DNA from: Halomonas campaniensis
GTDB lineage: Bacteria; Pseudomonadota; Gammaproteobacteria; Pseudomonadales; Halomonadaceae
Assembly: GCF_002211105.1 (NCBI RefSeq)
Contig: NZ_JPUA01000037.1
Coordinates: 1-64,000, forward strand
Reading direction: 5' to 3'
Length of the DNA stretch: 64,000 nucleotides
Shown here: piece by piece, positions 8,678 to 18,743 of the stretch
Numbering within the stretch: position 1 is the stretch's first letter
Layout: each line of letters starts with the position of its first letter
Notes under the pieces: model-generated
Told to the model about the DNA's origin: nothing
What the model saw: the letters and a program-made list of their open reading frames with translations, nothing else
Databases searched by the model: none
Position numbers and translations under genes: made by a program

Positions 8678-10387
8678 TTAAGAAAACTCACGCCAAGCAG
8701 CGTAGGTGCTTAGAAATACCCGCCCGGTAAGCGCATCCAGAAAGTCACTCTTCTTAAGCTGATCCATCACCGGGCCTTTGACCTCGGATAAATGCAGTTT
8801 TACATCGGAGTCTTTTAAACGGGCGTTGATCGCATCCAGGCTCTCAAGCGCCGAGGCATCTATCAGGTTAACCGCCGAACAGATCAGCACAACGTGCTCA
8901 AGTTCGGGGTGACTCGCCACCAGGTTATAAACGGTGTCTTCCAAATAGCGGGCATTGGCAAAATAGAGGCTTTCATCGATGCGCAGCAGGGCAACGGTAT
9001 TGACCGTTTCGACATCGTGGCGGGTGGTGTTTCTAAAGTGTTCGGTACCGGGCACGCGACCCACCAAGGCGCTATGGGGGCGGCTGGTGCGGTACAGAAA
9101 TAGCGCAATAGAGAGCGTCACTCCGCTGATGATGCCGGCTTCAACGCCTTCGCAAAGCGTGAGTAGAATCGTCACCGCCATGGCGGCAAAGTCGCTGCGG
9201 GAGTAGCGCCAGGTTTGGCGCAGCATGGGAATGTCTACCAGCGTCAAAATCGAAACGGTAATCGTCGCGGCCAGAGTGGCGATGGGCAGATAGTAGAGCC
9301 AACCGGTAAATGACAGGGTGACCAGCGCAATACCTAGTGCCGCAAAGGCACCAGCCGCAGGTGTTTGTGCCCCTGCATCGTAGTTAATAACGGTGCGGGA
9401 CAACCCCCCGGTTACCGGCATGCCGCTGGAAAGTCCGGCGGCTAAATTACTGGCACCCAGGCCCACAAGTTCCTGATTGGGAGAGATGCGCTGGCGCCGC
9501 TTAGCGGCCAGCATCTGGCCCATGGAAACCGACTCCACAAAGCCGACCAGGCTAATCAGTAGCGCTGGGATTAACAGTGCCCGCCATAGCGAGTAGTCAG
9601 CCCAGGGAAAACTAAACGCGGGTAACCCCCCAGGAATTTGCCCCACCACGTCGACGCCTCTATCGGCCAACTGCCAATGCCAGGTCACCAGGGTGGTAAT
9701 TACGACGGCAAACACCGGCCCCGCTTTAGCGATCAAGTCCGCCAGGGTGCTTGGCAGGCCCATCCTGATCAGGGTGGCTTTACCATAGCGGCGCATAGCG
9801 ATTAAAAACAGTAGGGTTCCACCGCCGATCAGTAAAGTGGCTACGTTAAAGGTGTCTAAATTGGGTACCAGCGTGATAAAGCGCTCTACCAAGGTAAAGC
9901 CACTGCTCTCAACCCCTAACAAACTGCCAAGTTGGCTAGCGGCGATCAAAATGCCCGATGCCGTCAAGAAGCCTGAGATAACCGGGTGGCTCAGGAAATT
10001 GCTGAAAAAGCCCATTTTCAGCAGCCCCATCACGACCAGCATGCCACCGGAAAGTAGTGACAGGATCAGCGCTGCCTGTAAATAGGTCTCCGTGCCCGTG
10101 GCTGCTACTGAGGAGAGCGCGGCACCGGTCATCAGCGCGATAATTGCCACCGGCCCGACCGCGAGGGTTTTGCTGGTACCAAACAGGGTATAGAACAGTT
10201 GAGGCAGTATACTGGCGTAGAGGCCCACCACCGCGGGTAGCCCGGCCAGCAGCGCATAGGCCAGCGATTGGGGAATGACCATCACGGTGACAATCAAGCC
10301 CGCCAAAAGATCGGCCCCCAATAGGCGTTTATGGTAGTGGGGTAGCCAAGTCAGGATCGGCAAATAGCGCTTTAGCATGGATTCCAT
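8678..10387 (-). CDS. SulP family inorganic anion transporter with STAS domain
   Basis: A 569-residue SLC26/SulP carrier. The N-terminal transmembrane domain (residues about 20-410) has MVIPQSLAYALLAGLPAVVGLYAS, the sulfate-transporter signature region, and GMPVTGGLSRTVINYDAGAQT. A cytoplasmic STAS domain follows (about 440-560: LRIDESLYFANARYLEDTV, then VILICSAVNLIDASALE). Members move sulfate, bicarbonate or other anions, and the substrate cannot be assigned here. The ATG at 10387 has a second in-frame ATG three codons in. It appears to be a single-gene transcript, divergent from the chemoreceptor and closed by the hairpin at 8624-8652. Confidence 0.9.
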   Translation of the reverse strand: MESMLKRYLPILTWLPHYHKRLLGADLLAGLIVTVMVIPQSLAYALLAGLPAVVGLYASILPQLFYTLFGTSKTLAVGPVAIIALMTGAALSSVAATGTETYLQAALILSLLSGGMLVVMGLLKMGFFSNFLSHPVISGFLTASGILIAASQLGSLLGVESSGFTLVERFITLVPNLDTFNVATLLIGGGTLLFLIAMRRYGKATLIRMGLPSTLADLIAKAGPVFAVVITTLVTWHWQLADRGVDVVGQIPGGLPAFSFPWADYSLWRALLIPALLISLVGFVESVSMGQMLAAKRRQRISPNQELVGLGASNLAAGLSSGMPVTGGLSRTVINYDAGAQTPAAGAFAALGIALVTLSFTGWLYYLPIATLAATITVSILTLVDIPMLRQTWRYSRSDFAAMAVTILLTLCEGVEAGIISGVTLSIALFLYRTSRPHSALVGRVPGTEHFRNTTRHDVETVNTVALLRIDESLYFANARYLEDTVYNLVASHPELEHVVLICSAVNLIDASALESLDAINARLKDSDVKLHLSEVKGPVMDQLKKSDFLDALTGRVFLSTYAAWREFS

Positions 10388-10624
10388 GTGTTGTAGAAAT
10401 GGCAGAATAGAGAGAGTAAGGGATATTCCTATTTATTGCAGTGCTTATATTCATTTGCACTGCGCTAACCTAATGATGGCCAAGCGCTTATAGGCCTTCG
10501 GTCTTCCCCCAAAGTGCTACTTCTTTCATCAGCGTAACACGCTAAGCTTAGCCGCAAAGAGGAGTTAAGCCCCCCGCTAATAGGGGTTTCGATACTCAAT
10601 AATGTCAATAACAGAGTACTGCTC

Positions 10625-12292
10625 ATGCGCTTACTGCGACTGTTTGTTCCGGTGCTATTCGTAGCGCTGTCTATAGGGCTTGCTGCACAAGGTGGCCACT
10701 GGTGTTATTTGGCGCTCTTTTTTTCCGCACTGGGGGGTGGCGCTGTGCTACTCAATGCGCTGGAAGGTGTGTACCGAGCCGACCAGCGTCGCCTTGAGCA
10801 GCGTCAGCGTGGTTTTAAACCGCTACGCGATTACCGTTCGCTACGTGCCATGGCCTACCGGTTGATGAACCGCGCCAGCAGCACTGCGATTGCCTCGGCA
10901 GAAGTGTCGCACTACGCCGACCTGATGGATCAGCGTCTAACCAAACAAGAGACCATGGCCCGTGAAGCTTCATCGAGTATGACGGCCATTAATGCAGCCA
11001 TTATGCAGGTGAGTGCCAGCGCCAGCCAAGTGGCGGCGCTGGCAGAGAGCGCCCGGGAAGCCAGTCATCACAACCATGCAGAGCTGGACGATATTATCCA
11101 GGACATGAGCGACGTTGCTGAACGCTCCAACCAAGCGCTGGAAATGCTCACAGCGCTGAACGATAAAATTGAGCGTGTGCGCAGCGTCACCTCCATGATT
11201 GAGGATATCGCCGAGCAAACGCATCTACTTTCGCTCAATGCGTCTATCGAGGCGGCGCGCGCAGGTGAACACGGCAGAGGGTTTGCGGTGGTCGCTGGCG
11301 AAGTACGCAACCTTGCGCTGAAAACCTCCACAGCCACGCAGAGTGTCGATGAACTAGTCAAAGATATGCATGTAAGTGGCCAAACGGTGGTCGATACCAT
11401 TGGCGATCTAATGACCCGGGTTAGCGAGCGTTCAAAAGGCTTGCAGGGAGTAGGAAATAGTCTGGGTACAATGACCCAAGAGTTCGACCAGGTGCAGAGC
11501 GAAATCACCCGGGTTGCCGACGCAATGGAGAATACTCGCCAGCATAGCCAAACCGTGGCGGACAGCCTGAGCCAACTAGAAGACGATGTAGATGAAGGCA
11601 ACCGCAATATGCACGATTTGGCCGAACAGGCCCGCGCATTGATGGAGGCGGCGGAAGGCGTCGACGGTGAACTGGCGCAGCAGCATTTAGAGGGACGCCA
11701 CCAGCAGGTGTTCCACGCTGCACGATCAACCGCCGACAAGTTGGGTAAGCTGCTGGAGAAGGCGATTGCCAGCGGCGAGCTTTCAGGCACCCATCTGTTC
11801 CAGCCTCACTATGAGCAGATTCCCGGTACGCAGCCGCCGCAATATAAAACCGGTTTTGACAGCTTCACCGATCGCTATCTGCCCGAACTGCAGGAGCCTT
11901 TACTCACTCAGCTGAATTTAAGTTATGCCATTGCCTGTGACCGTAATGGCTATGTACCGACCCATAACAAAGCGGTGAGCCTCGCGCCAACCGGTGACTA
12001 CGCCCACGATTTAAAATTCTGTCGCAATAAACGGATTTTCGATGATCCGACCGGCAGCCGCTGTGGTGCTCATGAAAAGCCGCTGCTGCTACAAACCTAC
12101 AAGAGAGATACCGGCGAGATCATGCATGACCTCTCAGTCCCGGTGTATGTACAGGGTAAGCATTGGGGCGGCTTCCGGGTCGGCTACCAGCCTGAACGAG
12201 ACAGTGTGTCGTCGCCTATGCCTCAAGCTGCTGCCGATGCTAATGGATCACCGCCGTTGGCATTAACTGGTCGCAGCGTAGCGCGGGCGTGA
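10625..12292 (+). CDS. Methyl-accepting chemotaxis protein with C-terminal cytoplasmic sensor domain
   Basis: A 555-residue chemoreceptor. Two membrane helices (residues about 4-22 and 27-46) are joined by only a few residues, so there is no periplasmic ligand domain. The coiled-coil signalling region follows, with the conserved hairpin tip around [20 protein letters not shown] and [15 protein letters not shown] (about 195-240). The last 170 residues form a single-Cache/PAS-like domain with [39 protein letters not shown] and HWGGFRVGY, which I recognise from a group of proteobacterial receptors with C-terminal sensors. The signal is therefore probably read in the cytoplasm. Its last 30 bp overlap the end of rarD on the other strand. 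Confidence 0.9.
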   Translation: MRLLRLFVPVLFVALSIGLAAQGGHWCYLALFFSALGGGAVLLNALEGVYRADQRRLEQRQRGFKPLRDYRSLRAMAYRLMNRASSTAIASAEVSHYADLMDQRLTKQETMAREASSSMTAINAAIMQVSASASQVAALAESAREASHHNHAELDDIIQDMSDVAERSNQALEMLTALNDKIERVRSVTSMIEDIAEQTHLLSLNASIEAARAGEHGRGFAVVAGEVRNLALKTSTATQSVDELVKDMHVSGQTVVDTIGDLMTRVSERSKGLQGVGNSLGTMTQEFDQVQSEITRVADAMENTRQHSQTVADSLSQLEDDVDEGNRNMHDLAEQARALMEAAEGVDGELAQQHLEGRHQQVFHAARSTADKLGKLLEKAIASGELSGTHLFQPHYEQIPGTQPPQYKTGFDSFTDRYLPELQEPLLTQLNLSYAIACDRNGYVPTHNKAVSLAPTGDYAHDLKFCRNKRIFDDPTGSRCGAHEKPLLLQTYKRDTGEIMHDLSVPVYVQGKHWGGFRVGYQPERDSVSSPMPQAAADANGSPPLALTGRSVARA

Positions 12293-13171
12293 TTGCCACG
12301 CTGACCAGGAGTAAAGCGCGAGCCCGATCCAAATAAGCACGAACGTTGCCAGCTGTATAACGCCCAGGGGCTCGCCGAACACGGTTAAGGCAATCAGAAA
12401 CTGAATGCTGGGGTTGATGTACATCAAAAAGCCCAGGGTCGCCAAACGCAACCGGCGTGCCGCGCCGGCAAAGGCCATTAACGGTAGCGCGGTCAAAACG
12501 CCACTGGCGATCAGCAGGCCAGTCGAGGACGAATCCTGTAGAAAGTGTGAGCTGCCGTTCCAGCTTAACCATGCTAAGGCGATCAGAGCGAGGGGGAATA
12601 GCAACAGGGTTTCTACAAACAGTCCGGATAAACCGTCCAGCGGCACCTGCTTACGAAACAGGCCATAACTGCCGAAGCTTAACGCCAGTAGTAAACTAAT
12701 CCAGGGCAGCTCGCCAAGCATCACGAACTGCACTGCAATGGCCACACTGGCCAAGCCCAAGGCGACCAACTGCAGCTTGGCCATCACTTCCCGCAGTACC
12801 AGCATGCCGAGCGCGACGTTCACTAAAGGCGTTAAGAAGTAGCCCAGGCTCGCCTGCAATACCTGCTTTGACTCCACCGCATAAATATAGATACCCCAGT
12901 TAAACCCGATCAGTAGCGCGCAGGCCAACACCCGACCAAGCCGTTTGGGTTCGCCCAATGCAGTGACAACGGGCGGCCAGCGGCGCAGAAGGGTAATCAA
13001 ACCAACCAGAAACAGACACGCCCAAATGATGCGGTGAATCAAGATTTCAAAGGCGGGAACGCCGTCGAATAGGGCAAAAAATAGCGGAAAGCAGCCCCAC
13101 ATGATGTAGGCGGTCAGCCCAAACGTAACGCCTTTGACGGCAGCAGGATCGCGTGTTGGAGTAGGAAGCAT
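12263..13171 (-). CDS. rarD: EamA/DMT family permease RarD
   Basis: A 302-residue drug/metabolite transporter of the RarD type with about ten hydrophobic helices. The opening [49 protein letters not shown] and the final [18 protein letters not shown] are all characteristic. RarD proteins are linked to chloramphenicol sensitivity in enterics, but their natural substrate is uncertain. I use the ATG at 13171 because GAGG sits 6 bases upstream. A further upstream frame extension to 13252 would overlap the divergent amidase gene and adds no conserved sequence. The 3' end overlaps that of the chemoreceptor by 30 bp in convergent orientation. Confidence 0.88.
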   Translation of the reverse strand: MLPTPTRDPAAVKGVTFGLTAYIMWGCFPLFFALFDGVPAFEILIHRIIWACLFLVGLITLLRRWPPVVTALGEPKRLGRVLACALLIGFNWGIYIYAVESKQVLQASLGYFLTPLVNVALGMLVLREVMAKLQLVALGLASVAIAVQFVMLGELPWISLLLALSFGSYGLFRKQVPLDGLSGLFVETLLLFPLALIALAWLSWNGSSHFLQDSSSTGLLIASGVLTALPLMAFAGAARRLRLATLGFLMYINPSIQFLIALTVFGEPLGVIQLATFVLIWIGLALYSWSAWQSRPRYAATS

Positions 13172-13243
13172 AGCAGCCTCATTATTTAAAGATGCTAATC
13201 TAGCATAAACGTTGCCTTGAGACTGACGAATTGGAGGTGTTAA

Positions 13244-14056
13244 GTGAGTCAACTTAGGAACACGCTAGTGCAGTGCGATCTGCGCTGGGAAGACCCCCAG
13301 GCCAACCACGCCCATCTTGAGCAGTTGCTGGGCGAGCTGGATAGCCGCGATACGGATCTTATTGTATTGCCTGAGATGTTTGCCACAGGCTTTACCATGA
13401 ACTCCCGCGAAATGGCCCAGCCAATGGCAGAGAGTCAAAGCGTTGCCTGGCTACAGGCCCAAGCGAAGGCACGCAACTGTGTGATGACCGGCAGCGTGGC
13501 GATCGAAGAGGGTGGCGAGTTTTATAACCGGCTAATTTGGGCAACGCCGGAGGGGGCGTTGACCCACTACGATAAGCGCCATCTATTTCGTATGGCAGGC
13601 GAGCATGAGCGCTATGGCATGGGCAGTGAGCGCAAGGTGGTAGAGCTTAACGGCTTCAAGCTGCTGCTGAGCGTTTGCTACGACCTGCGTTTTCCGGTGT
13701 GGATGCGCCAGCAGCCAGCAGAGGGAGAGCATTTCGAGTATGATGCGCTGCTGTGTATCGCCAACTGGCCAGCACCCCGTCGTCACCCTTGGCGCACGCT
13801 GCTGCAGGCCCGTGCGGTCGAGAACCTAAGCTATGTCATTGGCGTAAACCGCGTTGGAGAAGATGCCAAAGGGCTTGCCTATAGTGGCGATTCCCTGTTG
13901 GTCGACTTCAAAGGCGAACCGCTCATTGATCAACCTGCCCATACCCCGTTTATAGAAACGGGCACGCTGGATAAAACTGCCCTTGATGCTTTTCGTGAAA
14001 AATTTCCTGCCTGGCAAGATGCCGACCACTTTCAACTGCTGCCAGGAGTGGGTTAA
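13244..14056 (+). CDS. Carbon-nitrogen hydrolase, omega-amidase-like (YafV type)
   Basis: A 270-residue nitrilase-superfamily protein. The Glu-Lys-Cys triad is visible: LPEMFATGF (Glu), THYDKRHLFRMAGEHERYG (Lys), and LLSVCYDLRFPVW (Cys). The sequence is close to YafV/omega-amidase proteins, which hydrolyse the alpha-keto acids of glutamine and asparagine as metabolite repair. It starts with GTG at 13244, supported by GGAGG 7 bases upstream, and its stop overlaps the first base of the rsuA ATG (TAATG), so the two are translationally coupled. Confidence 0.88.
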   Translation: MSQLRNTLVQCDLRWEDPQANHAHLEQLLGELDSRDTDLIVLPEMFATGFTMNSREMAQPMAESQSVAWLQAQAKARNCVMTGSVAIEEGGEFYNRLIWATPEGALTHYDKRHLFRMAGEHERYGMGSERKVVELNGFKLLLSVCYDLRFPVWMRQQPAEGEHFEYDALLCIANWPAPRRHPWRTLLQARAVENLSYVIGVNRVGEDAKGLAYSGDSLLVDFKGEPLIDQPAHTPFIETGTLDKTALDAFREKFPAWQDADHFQLLPGVG

Positions 14057-14763
14057 TGATGCGCCTTGATCGCTTTTTGAGTGAGACCACACCGTTAACC
14101 CGTAGCCTGGCTAAGCGGGCACTCAAAAATGGTGAGGTAACCCTCAACGGCGAGCCGATCAAGCAGTCGGCGACCCAGATCGATACCGATAACGATGTGG
14201 TGGTGCTCAACGGCGAGCGGTTGGCGCTGGTTGGCTTGCGCTACATTATGCTGCACAAGCCCGTCGACGTTGAGTGCAATGCCCGCCGAGGACTCTATCA
14301 GCGCGCGATAGACCTGATAGATCTGTCCAAAGCCGATCGGTTACAGCCGGTAGGGCGGTTGGATGTGGATACCACGGGGCTGCTGCTGTTAACCGATGAT
14401 GGCCAGTGGTCGCATCGTGTCACCTCGCCGCGCCATCGCTGCGCCAAAGTGTATATCGCTGAACTCGCGGAGCCTGTCGAAGGTGCCGCCGCCGAGTGGG
14501 CGATTGGCCAAGTGGCCGAGGGCATTATGCTGGATGGGGAAGAGACGCCGACGCAGCCCGCAATGTTGCGGTTTTTATCGCCCAACCAAGCGGAGTTGAC
14601 CATTACTGAAGGGCGATACCATCAGGTGAAGCGAATGTTTGCTGCCTTGGGTAACCATGTGAATTCGCTGCACCGCAGCTCCATCGGGGACTTAGCCTTG
14701 GATGCCAACCTGGCGCCCGGTGAGTGGCGTGAATTAACCGCCAATGAAATCGCGCTTTTCTGA
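14056..14763 (+). CDS. rsuA: 16S rRNA pseudouridine(516) synthase RsuA
   Basis: A 235-residue RsuA-family enzyme. It has an N-terminal S4 RNA-binding domain (RLDRFLSETTPLTRSLAKRA, residues 3-60) and the synthase domain. The catalytic Asp lies in GRLDVDTTGLLLLTDDG (about residue 100) and the family-typical EGRYHQVKRMFAALGNHV follows. It isomerises U516 of 16S rRNA. It is coupled to the preceding amidase gene and closed by a hairpin terminator at 14783. Confidence 0.92.
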   Translation: MMRLDRFLSETTPLTRSLAKRALKNGEVTLNGEPIKQSATQIDTDNDVVVLNGERLALVGLRYIMLHKPVDVECNARRGLYQRAIDLIDLSKADRLQPVGRLDVDTTGLLLLTDDGQWSHRVTSPRHRCAKVYIAELAEPVEGAAAEWAIGQVAEGIMLDGEETPTQPAMLRFLSPNQAELTITEGRYHQVKRMFAALGNHVNSLHRSSIGDLALDANLAPGEWRELTANEIALF

Positions 14764-14782
14764 GTCAATGGTTTAACGCTTT

Positions 14783-14817
14783 AGCCGCTTCCTACTATGG
14801 CAAGCGGCTCTATTTTT
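14783..14817 (+). terminator. Rho-independent terminator after rsuA
   Basis: An AGCCGCTT / AAGCGGCT stem of eight pairs with an 11-nt loop, followed by CTATTTTT, 20 bases after the rsuA stop. Confidence 0.8.
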
Positions 14818-14937
14818 GCTTCGATTTTATACCGTTATCTTACGGATTGACTCAACCTATTGCTAAACTTGAGTGCTCACAGAAAAAAAAGAGTTACCAG
14901 CTGCCTTCCGCCAGAGCAGTTAGCAGCATACGGCTTT

Positions 14938-16521
14938 TTAAGAGGTTAAGTGCGCAGCGGCAATCAGTGCTTGGGTGTAGGCGTGCTGTGGCGCTGAAAG
15001 AACCTCCAGGCAGGGGCCCTGTTCGACCACTTCGCCATCCTTGAGCACAATAATACGATGGGCCATGGCGCGGACCACGGCTAGGTCATGGCTAATAAAC
15101 AGATAACTCAGCTGGCGGCGCACCTGTAGATCGCGCAACAGGGCGACCAGCTGTTTCTGGACGGTGCGATCTAACGCCGAGGTTGGCTCATCCAGCACCA
15201 GCAGTTCTGGTTCTAATATTATCGCTCTTGCTACAGCAATGCGCTGGCGCTGACCGCCGGAGAACTCATGTGGGTAGCGCGCGGCACAGCTCTCGGGCAA
15301 ACCTACTTCGTGCAGCGTTTGTTTGACCCGCTGGGCGACTTCTTCAGTGGTGAGATGGGGGTAGTGAAAGCGCAAGCCCTCGCTGACGATATCAAACACC
15401 GGCATGCGGGGTGAAAGGGCGCCATAAGGGTCTTGAAATACCATCTGTAGGCGATGCCGGTGACGGCGTAACGCATCGCCGGTTAGGGCGCTGAGTTTAT
15501 CACTGCCCAGCGTCACATCGCCTTGACTGGTGACCAGCCGCATGACAGCCGACGCTAGCGTGGTTTTACCCGAGCCGGACTCACCCACAATGCCCAGGGT
15601 TTCTCCCGGTGCAATGTGGAAATCAGTAGGTTGAAGCGCCACGAAAGCGGGCGGCTGGCGCTTGAATAAGCTGGTTTTAGGCCGCTTGAAACTGACGCTC
15701 AACTGACGTGCTGTCAGTAGCGGCGCTTTTTGCTCAATATCCTGGGGCCTCCCTTCCGGCTCTGCGGCTAGCAGCGCCTTCGTGTAATCGCTCTGCGGAT
15801 GTTGAAAGACCTGCTCCACCGGGCCGATCTCCTGAATGCGGCCCTGGTACATGACGCAGATACGATCCGCATAACGGCGCACCAGGTTCAAGTCGTGGCT
15901 GATAAACAGCATCCCCATGCCATGGTGATCGCGCAGTTCACGCAGTAGAGCCAGAATCTCTTGCTGTACCGTGACGTCCAGTGCAGTGGTGGGCTCATCG
16001 GCAATGAGTAGTGAGGGATTGTTGGCGATCGCCATGGCAATCATGACCCGCTGGCGCTGCCCACCCGAGAGCTGGTGAGGCCAGGCATCCAGCAGCTCAT
16101 CGGGTCGCGGCAACTTCACCTGCTCCAATAGCGCTTTGCTGCGTTGGCGGGCGGCCTCGCCACGCAGCCCCTGATGAAGGCGGAGCGCTTCGCCGATCTG
16201 CTTACCCACGCGATGCAGTGGGTTGAGGGAGGTCATCGGTTCTTGAAAGATAAAACCGACTCGATTACCGCGTATAGCGTTCCACTCACTTTCCGTTAAA
16301 TTAGCCAGATTGGTATCACCCAGCCAGCGTTCACCTTTAACGCTGGCATTACTGGGCAGCAGGTTCACCATGCCCAGCGCCGATACCGATTTACCCGAGC
16401 CGGACTCGCCGACAATGGCGAGGGTTTCACCTGCTTGGAGGGTGAGTGAGAGTGAGTGAACCACCGGGGTGTTATCAAAGGTGACATCAAGATGTTCAAT
16501 GCGCAGCAGGGGATTAGGCAT
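14938..16521 (-). CDS. yejF: Peptide/microcin C ABC transporter ATP-binding protein YejF
   Basis: A 527-residue protein with two complete ABC domains, as in YejF. The first has Walker [14 protein letters not shown], signature [17 protein letters not shown] and Walker [13 protein letters not shown]. The second has [29 protein letters not shown] and [12 protein letters not shown]. It powers the YejBE permease. I start at 16521 (AGGAGA 7 bases upstream); this overlaps the end of yejE by 8 bp, consistent with coupling. It is the last gene of yejABEF. Confidence 0.93.
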   Translation of the reverse strand: MPNPLLRIEHLDVTFDNTPVVHSLSLTLQAGETLAIVGESGSGKSVSALGMVNLLPSNASVKGERWLGDTNLANLTESEWNAIRGNRVGFIFQEPMTSLNPLHRVGKQIGEALRLHQGLRGEAARQRSKALLEQVKLPRPDELLDAWPHQLSGGQRQRVMIAMAIANNPSLLIADEPTTALDVTVQQEILALLRELRDHHGMGMLFISHDLNLVRRYADRICVMYQGRIQEIGPVEQVFQHPQSDYTKALLAAEPEGRPQDIEQKAPLLTARQLSVSFKRPKTSLFKRQPPAFVALQPTDFHIAPGETLGIVGESGSGKTTLASAVMRLVTSQGDVTLGSDKLSALTGDALRRHRHRLQMVFQDPYGALSPRMPVFDIVSEGLRFHYPHLTTEEVAQRVKQTLHEVGLPESCAARYPHEFSGGQRQRIAVARAIILEPELLVLDEPTSALDRTVQKQLVALLRDLQVRRQLSYLFISHDLAVVRAMAHRIIVLKDGEVVEQGPCLEVLSAPQHAYTQALIAAAHLTS

Positions 16522-17590
16522 GCTGACTCTCCTGGGCTGGGCCTGCTTGGCGCTGTTGTACGTGGCGGGGATCAAAGGCGTCACGCAAGCCCTCACCGAT
16601 AAATACCAGCAGTGACAGCATGATGGCCAGGGTCATAAACGCCGTGATGCCCAGCCAAGGGGCGTGCAGATTGTTTTTGCCTTGGGCGGCAAGCTCACCC
16701 AGCGAGGGAGCACCCGGCGGCAGGCCGAAGCCGAGAAAATCAAGAGCAGTCAAGGTGCCAATAGCGCCGGTAAATAGAAAAGGAATAAATGTCAGCGTGG
16801 CGACCATGGCATTGGGTAGCACGTGACGCCACATGATCAGGCGTGACGGCAGCCCCATGGCTTTGGCCGCGCGCACATACTCCAGATTGCGCGCACGGAG
16901 GAACTCGGCACGTACGATGTCGACCAGGCCCAGCCATGAAAAGAGCAGCATAATCCCCAGCAACCACCAAAAACCCGGTTGTACAAAGCTGGCCAAAATA
17001 ATCAGCAGGAACAGCACCGGTAAGCCGGACCAAATTTCAGTGAAGCGCTGACCGATTAAATCAACTTTTCCGCCAAAGTAGCCCTGTACACCGCCCACCA
17101 CCACACCGACGACTAACGATCCTGCAGTGAGTACCAGGGCAAAGGCTACCGAGAGTCGAAAGCCATAAATCACCCGTGCGGTCACATCCCGGCCCTGGTC
17201 ATCGGTGCCCAGCCAGTGGCGGCTATCTGGCGGTGCTGGAGAGGGGCGGGTCATATTCATATCCAGGGTCTGGTATGAAAACGGAACGATGGGCCATAGC
17301 GCCCAGCCGTGATCATCAATTTGTTGCTGAACAAAGGGATCCAGATAGTCCGTTCGGGTGGGTAGAAAACCGTCAAACTCTGTTTCTGGGTAGTCCACCA
17401 GCATGGGAAAGTACCACTGACCGTCGTACTGCATGATGATCGGTTTGTCGTTGGCTATTAGCTCGGCAAACAGGCTGAGGATAAACAGCGTGGCAAATAG
17501 CCAGAGTGACACCCGGGCACGGCGATTGGCTTTGAAAGCCGCCAGTCGACGGCGAGTGATCGGTGATAAACGTGATGATAAAGAGGCCAT
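16514..17590 (-). CDS. yejE: Peptide/microcin C ABC transporter permease YejE
   Basis: A 358-residue permease of the OppC/YejE type. After an N-terminal helix (LWLFATLFILSLFAELIA) there is the long YejE-specific periplasmic loop containing YDGQWYFPML and FLPTRTDYLDP, then HWLGTDDQGRDV, typical of OppC-like permeases. The EAA loop reads EYVRAAKAMGLPSRLIMWRHVLPNA. It pairs with YejB to form the channel. The start ATG at 17590 follows the yejB stop by 2 bp; a longer reading frame exists but would overlap yejB. Confidence 0.92.
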   Translation of the reverse strand: MASLSSRLSPITRRRLAAFKANRRARVSLWLFATLFILSLFAELIANDKPIIMQYDGQWYFPMLVDYPETEFDGFLPTRTDYLDPFVQQQIDDHGWALWPIVPFSYQTLDMNMTRPSPAPPDSRHWLGTDDQGRDVTARVIYGFRLSVAFALVLTAGSLVVGVVVGGVQGYFGGKVDLIGQRFTEIWSGLPVLFLLIILASFVQPGFWWLLGIMLLFSWLGLVDIVRAEFLRARNLEYVRAAKAMGLPSRLIMWRHVLPNAMVATLTFIPFLFTGAIGTLTALDFLGFGLPPGAPSLGELAAQGKNNLHAPWLGITAFMTLAIMLSLLVFIGEGLRDAFDPRHVQQRQAGPAQESQHA

Positions 17591-17592
17591 TA

Positions 17593-18666
17593 TCACGACT
17601 CCCGTGTCGAAAAATCGATACGCGGGTCGACCCACACGTAAGTCAAATCGGAAATCAGCTTGAGGATTAAGCCGATGACGGTATACAGGAAGAGGGTGCC
17701 GAATATCACCGGGTAATCCCGCTGCATGACCGCCTCAAAACCGAGCAGGCCTAGCCCATCAAGGGAGAAGATAACTTCGATGAGCAGCGCGCCGGTGAAG
17801 AAAATACCGATCATGGCGGAGGGCAGACCCGCAATAATAATCAGCATGGCGTTGCGAAACACATGGCCGTAAAGCACGCGTCGCTCGTCGGCACCTTTGG
17901 CGCGTGCGGTCATCACATACTGCTTGTGTATCTCATCGAGAAAGCTGTTTTTGGTCAGCATCGTCAGCGTGGCAAAGCTGCCAATCGAGGCGGCGATCAC
18001 CGGCAGCGTGATATGCCAAAAGTAGTCTTTGACTTTGCCCCAGGCTGAAAGCTGGTCGAAGTCGGGGGAGGTCAAACCGCGTAAAGGGAATAAGTCCCAG
18101 TAGGTGCCCCCGGCAAACAGCACAATGAGCAGGATGGCAAACAGGAAGCCTGGGATGGCATAACCAACAATCACTAAGCCCGACGACCAGACATCAAACC
18201 GGGAGCCGTGGCGCAGCGCCTTTTTAACCCCTAACGGGATAGAGATTAAATACACCAGCAGGGTCGTCCAGAGCCCCAGCGAAATAGAAACTGGCAGCCG
18301 CTCAATCATCAGCTCGATGACCGGGCGGTCACGGAAGAAACTGGTACCAAAATCGAGGGTGAGGTAGTCCGCCATCATGCCGATAAAGCGCTCGTGGGCG
18401 GGTTTGTCAAAACCAAACTGCTGCTCTAGCTGCTCGATAAAGCGCGGGTCAATTCCCCGGGCGCCCCGGGAGTCATCGCTGACCTGAACATCGGCGCCGC
18501 CCATATCCAGACGAGTGCTGGCCATGGCGTTGGCGCCTTCAAAACGCGCCAACATTTGATCAATTGGCCCGCCCGGCGCCGCCTGAACAATTATAAAATT
18601 GAGAAGCATAATCCCGAAAAGGGTCGGAATCATGAGCAGCAGTCGGCGTAAGGTATAACGGGCCAC
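17593..18666 (-). CDS. yejB: Peptide/microcin C ABC transporter permease YejB
   Basis: A 357-residue OppB/YejB-type permease. It has an N-terminal [26 protein letters not shown], a YejB-type insertion (residues 35-75) with [29 protein letters not shown], and the EAA loop [25 protein letters not shown]. The protein forms half of the inner-membrane pore for oligopeptides and microcin C-like antibiotics. It is the second gene of yejABEF, 77 bp after yejA. Confidence 0.93.
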   Translation of the reverse strand: MARYTLRRLLLMIPTLFGIMLLNFIIVQAAPGGPIDQMLARFEGANAMASTRLDMGGADVQVSDDSRGARGIDPRFIEQLEQQFGFDKPAHERFIGMMADYLTLDFGTSFFRDRPVIELMIERLPVSISLGLWTTLLVYLISIPLGVKKALRHGSRFDVWSSGLVIVGYAIPGFLFAILLIVLFAGGTYWDLFPLRGLTSPDFDQLSAWGKVKDYFWHITLPVIAASIGSFATLTMLTKNSFLDEIHKQYVMTARAKGADERRVLYGHVFRNAMLIIIAGLPSAMIGIFFTGALLIEVIFSLDGLGLLGFEAVMQRDYPVIFGTLFLYTVIGLILKLISDLTYVWVDPRIDFSTRES

Positions 18667-18743
18667 AGAGCACTCCGAGGTTTATGACGATGAAACCGTT
18701 GAGGATAAGCCGTTGCGATTAAGTCGTTGTCATTCAGCCAGCG

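Noticed and set aside
10560..10624. Possible sigma28 (flagellar) promoter before the chemoreceptor gene
   Set aside because: TAAG and TTCGATAC are present but separated by about 18 bp instead of the usual 15, so the match is too weak.
11068..11790. A 240-codon open frame antisense to the chemoreceptor gene
   Set aside because: It is a shadow of the helical, Ala/Ser-rich signalling domain. The peptide is Ser/Ala-rich low complexity, and the plus strand has unmistakable conserved motifs.
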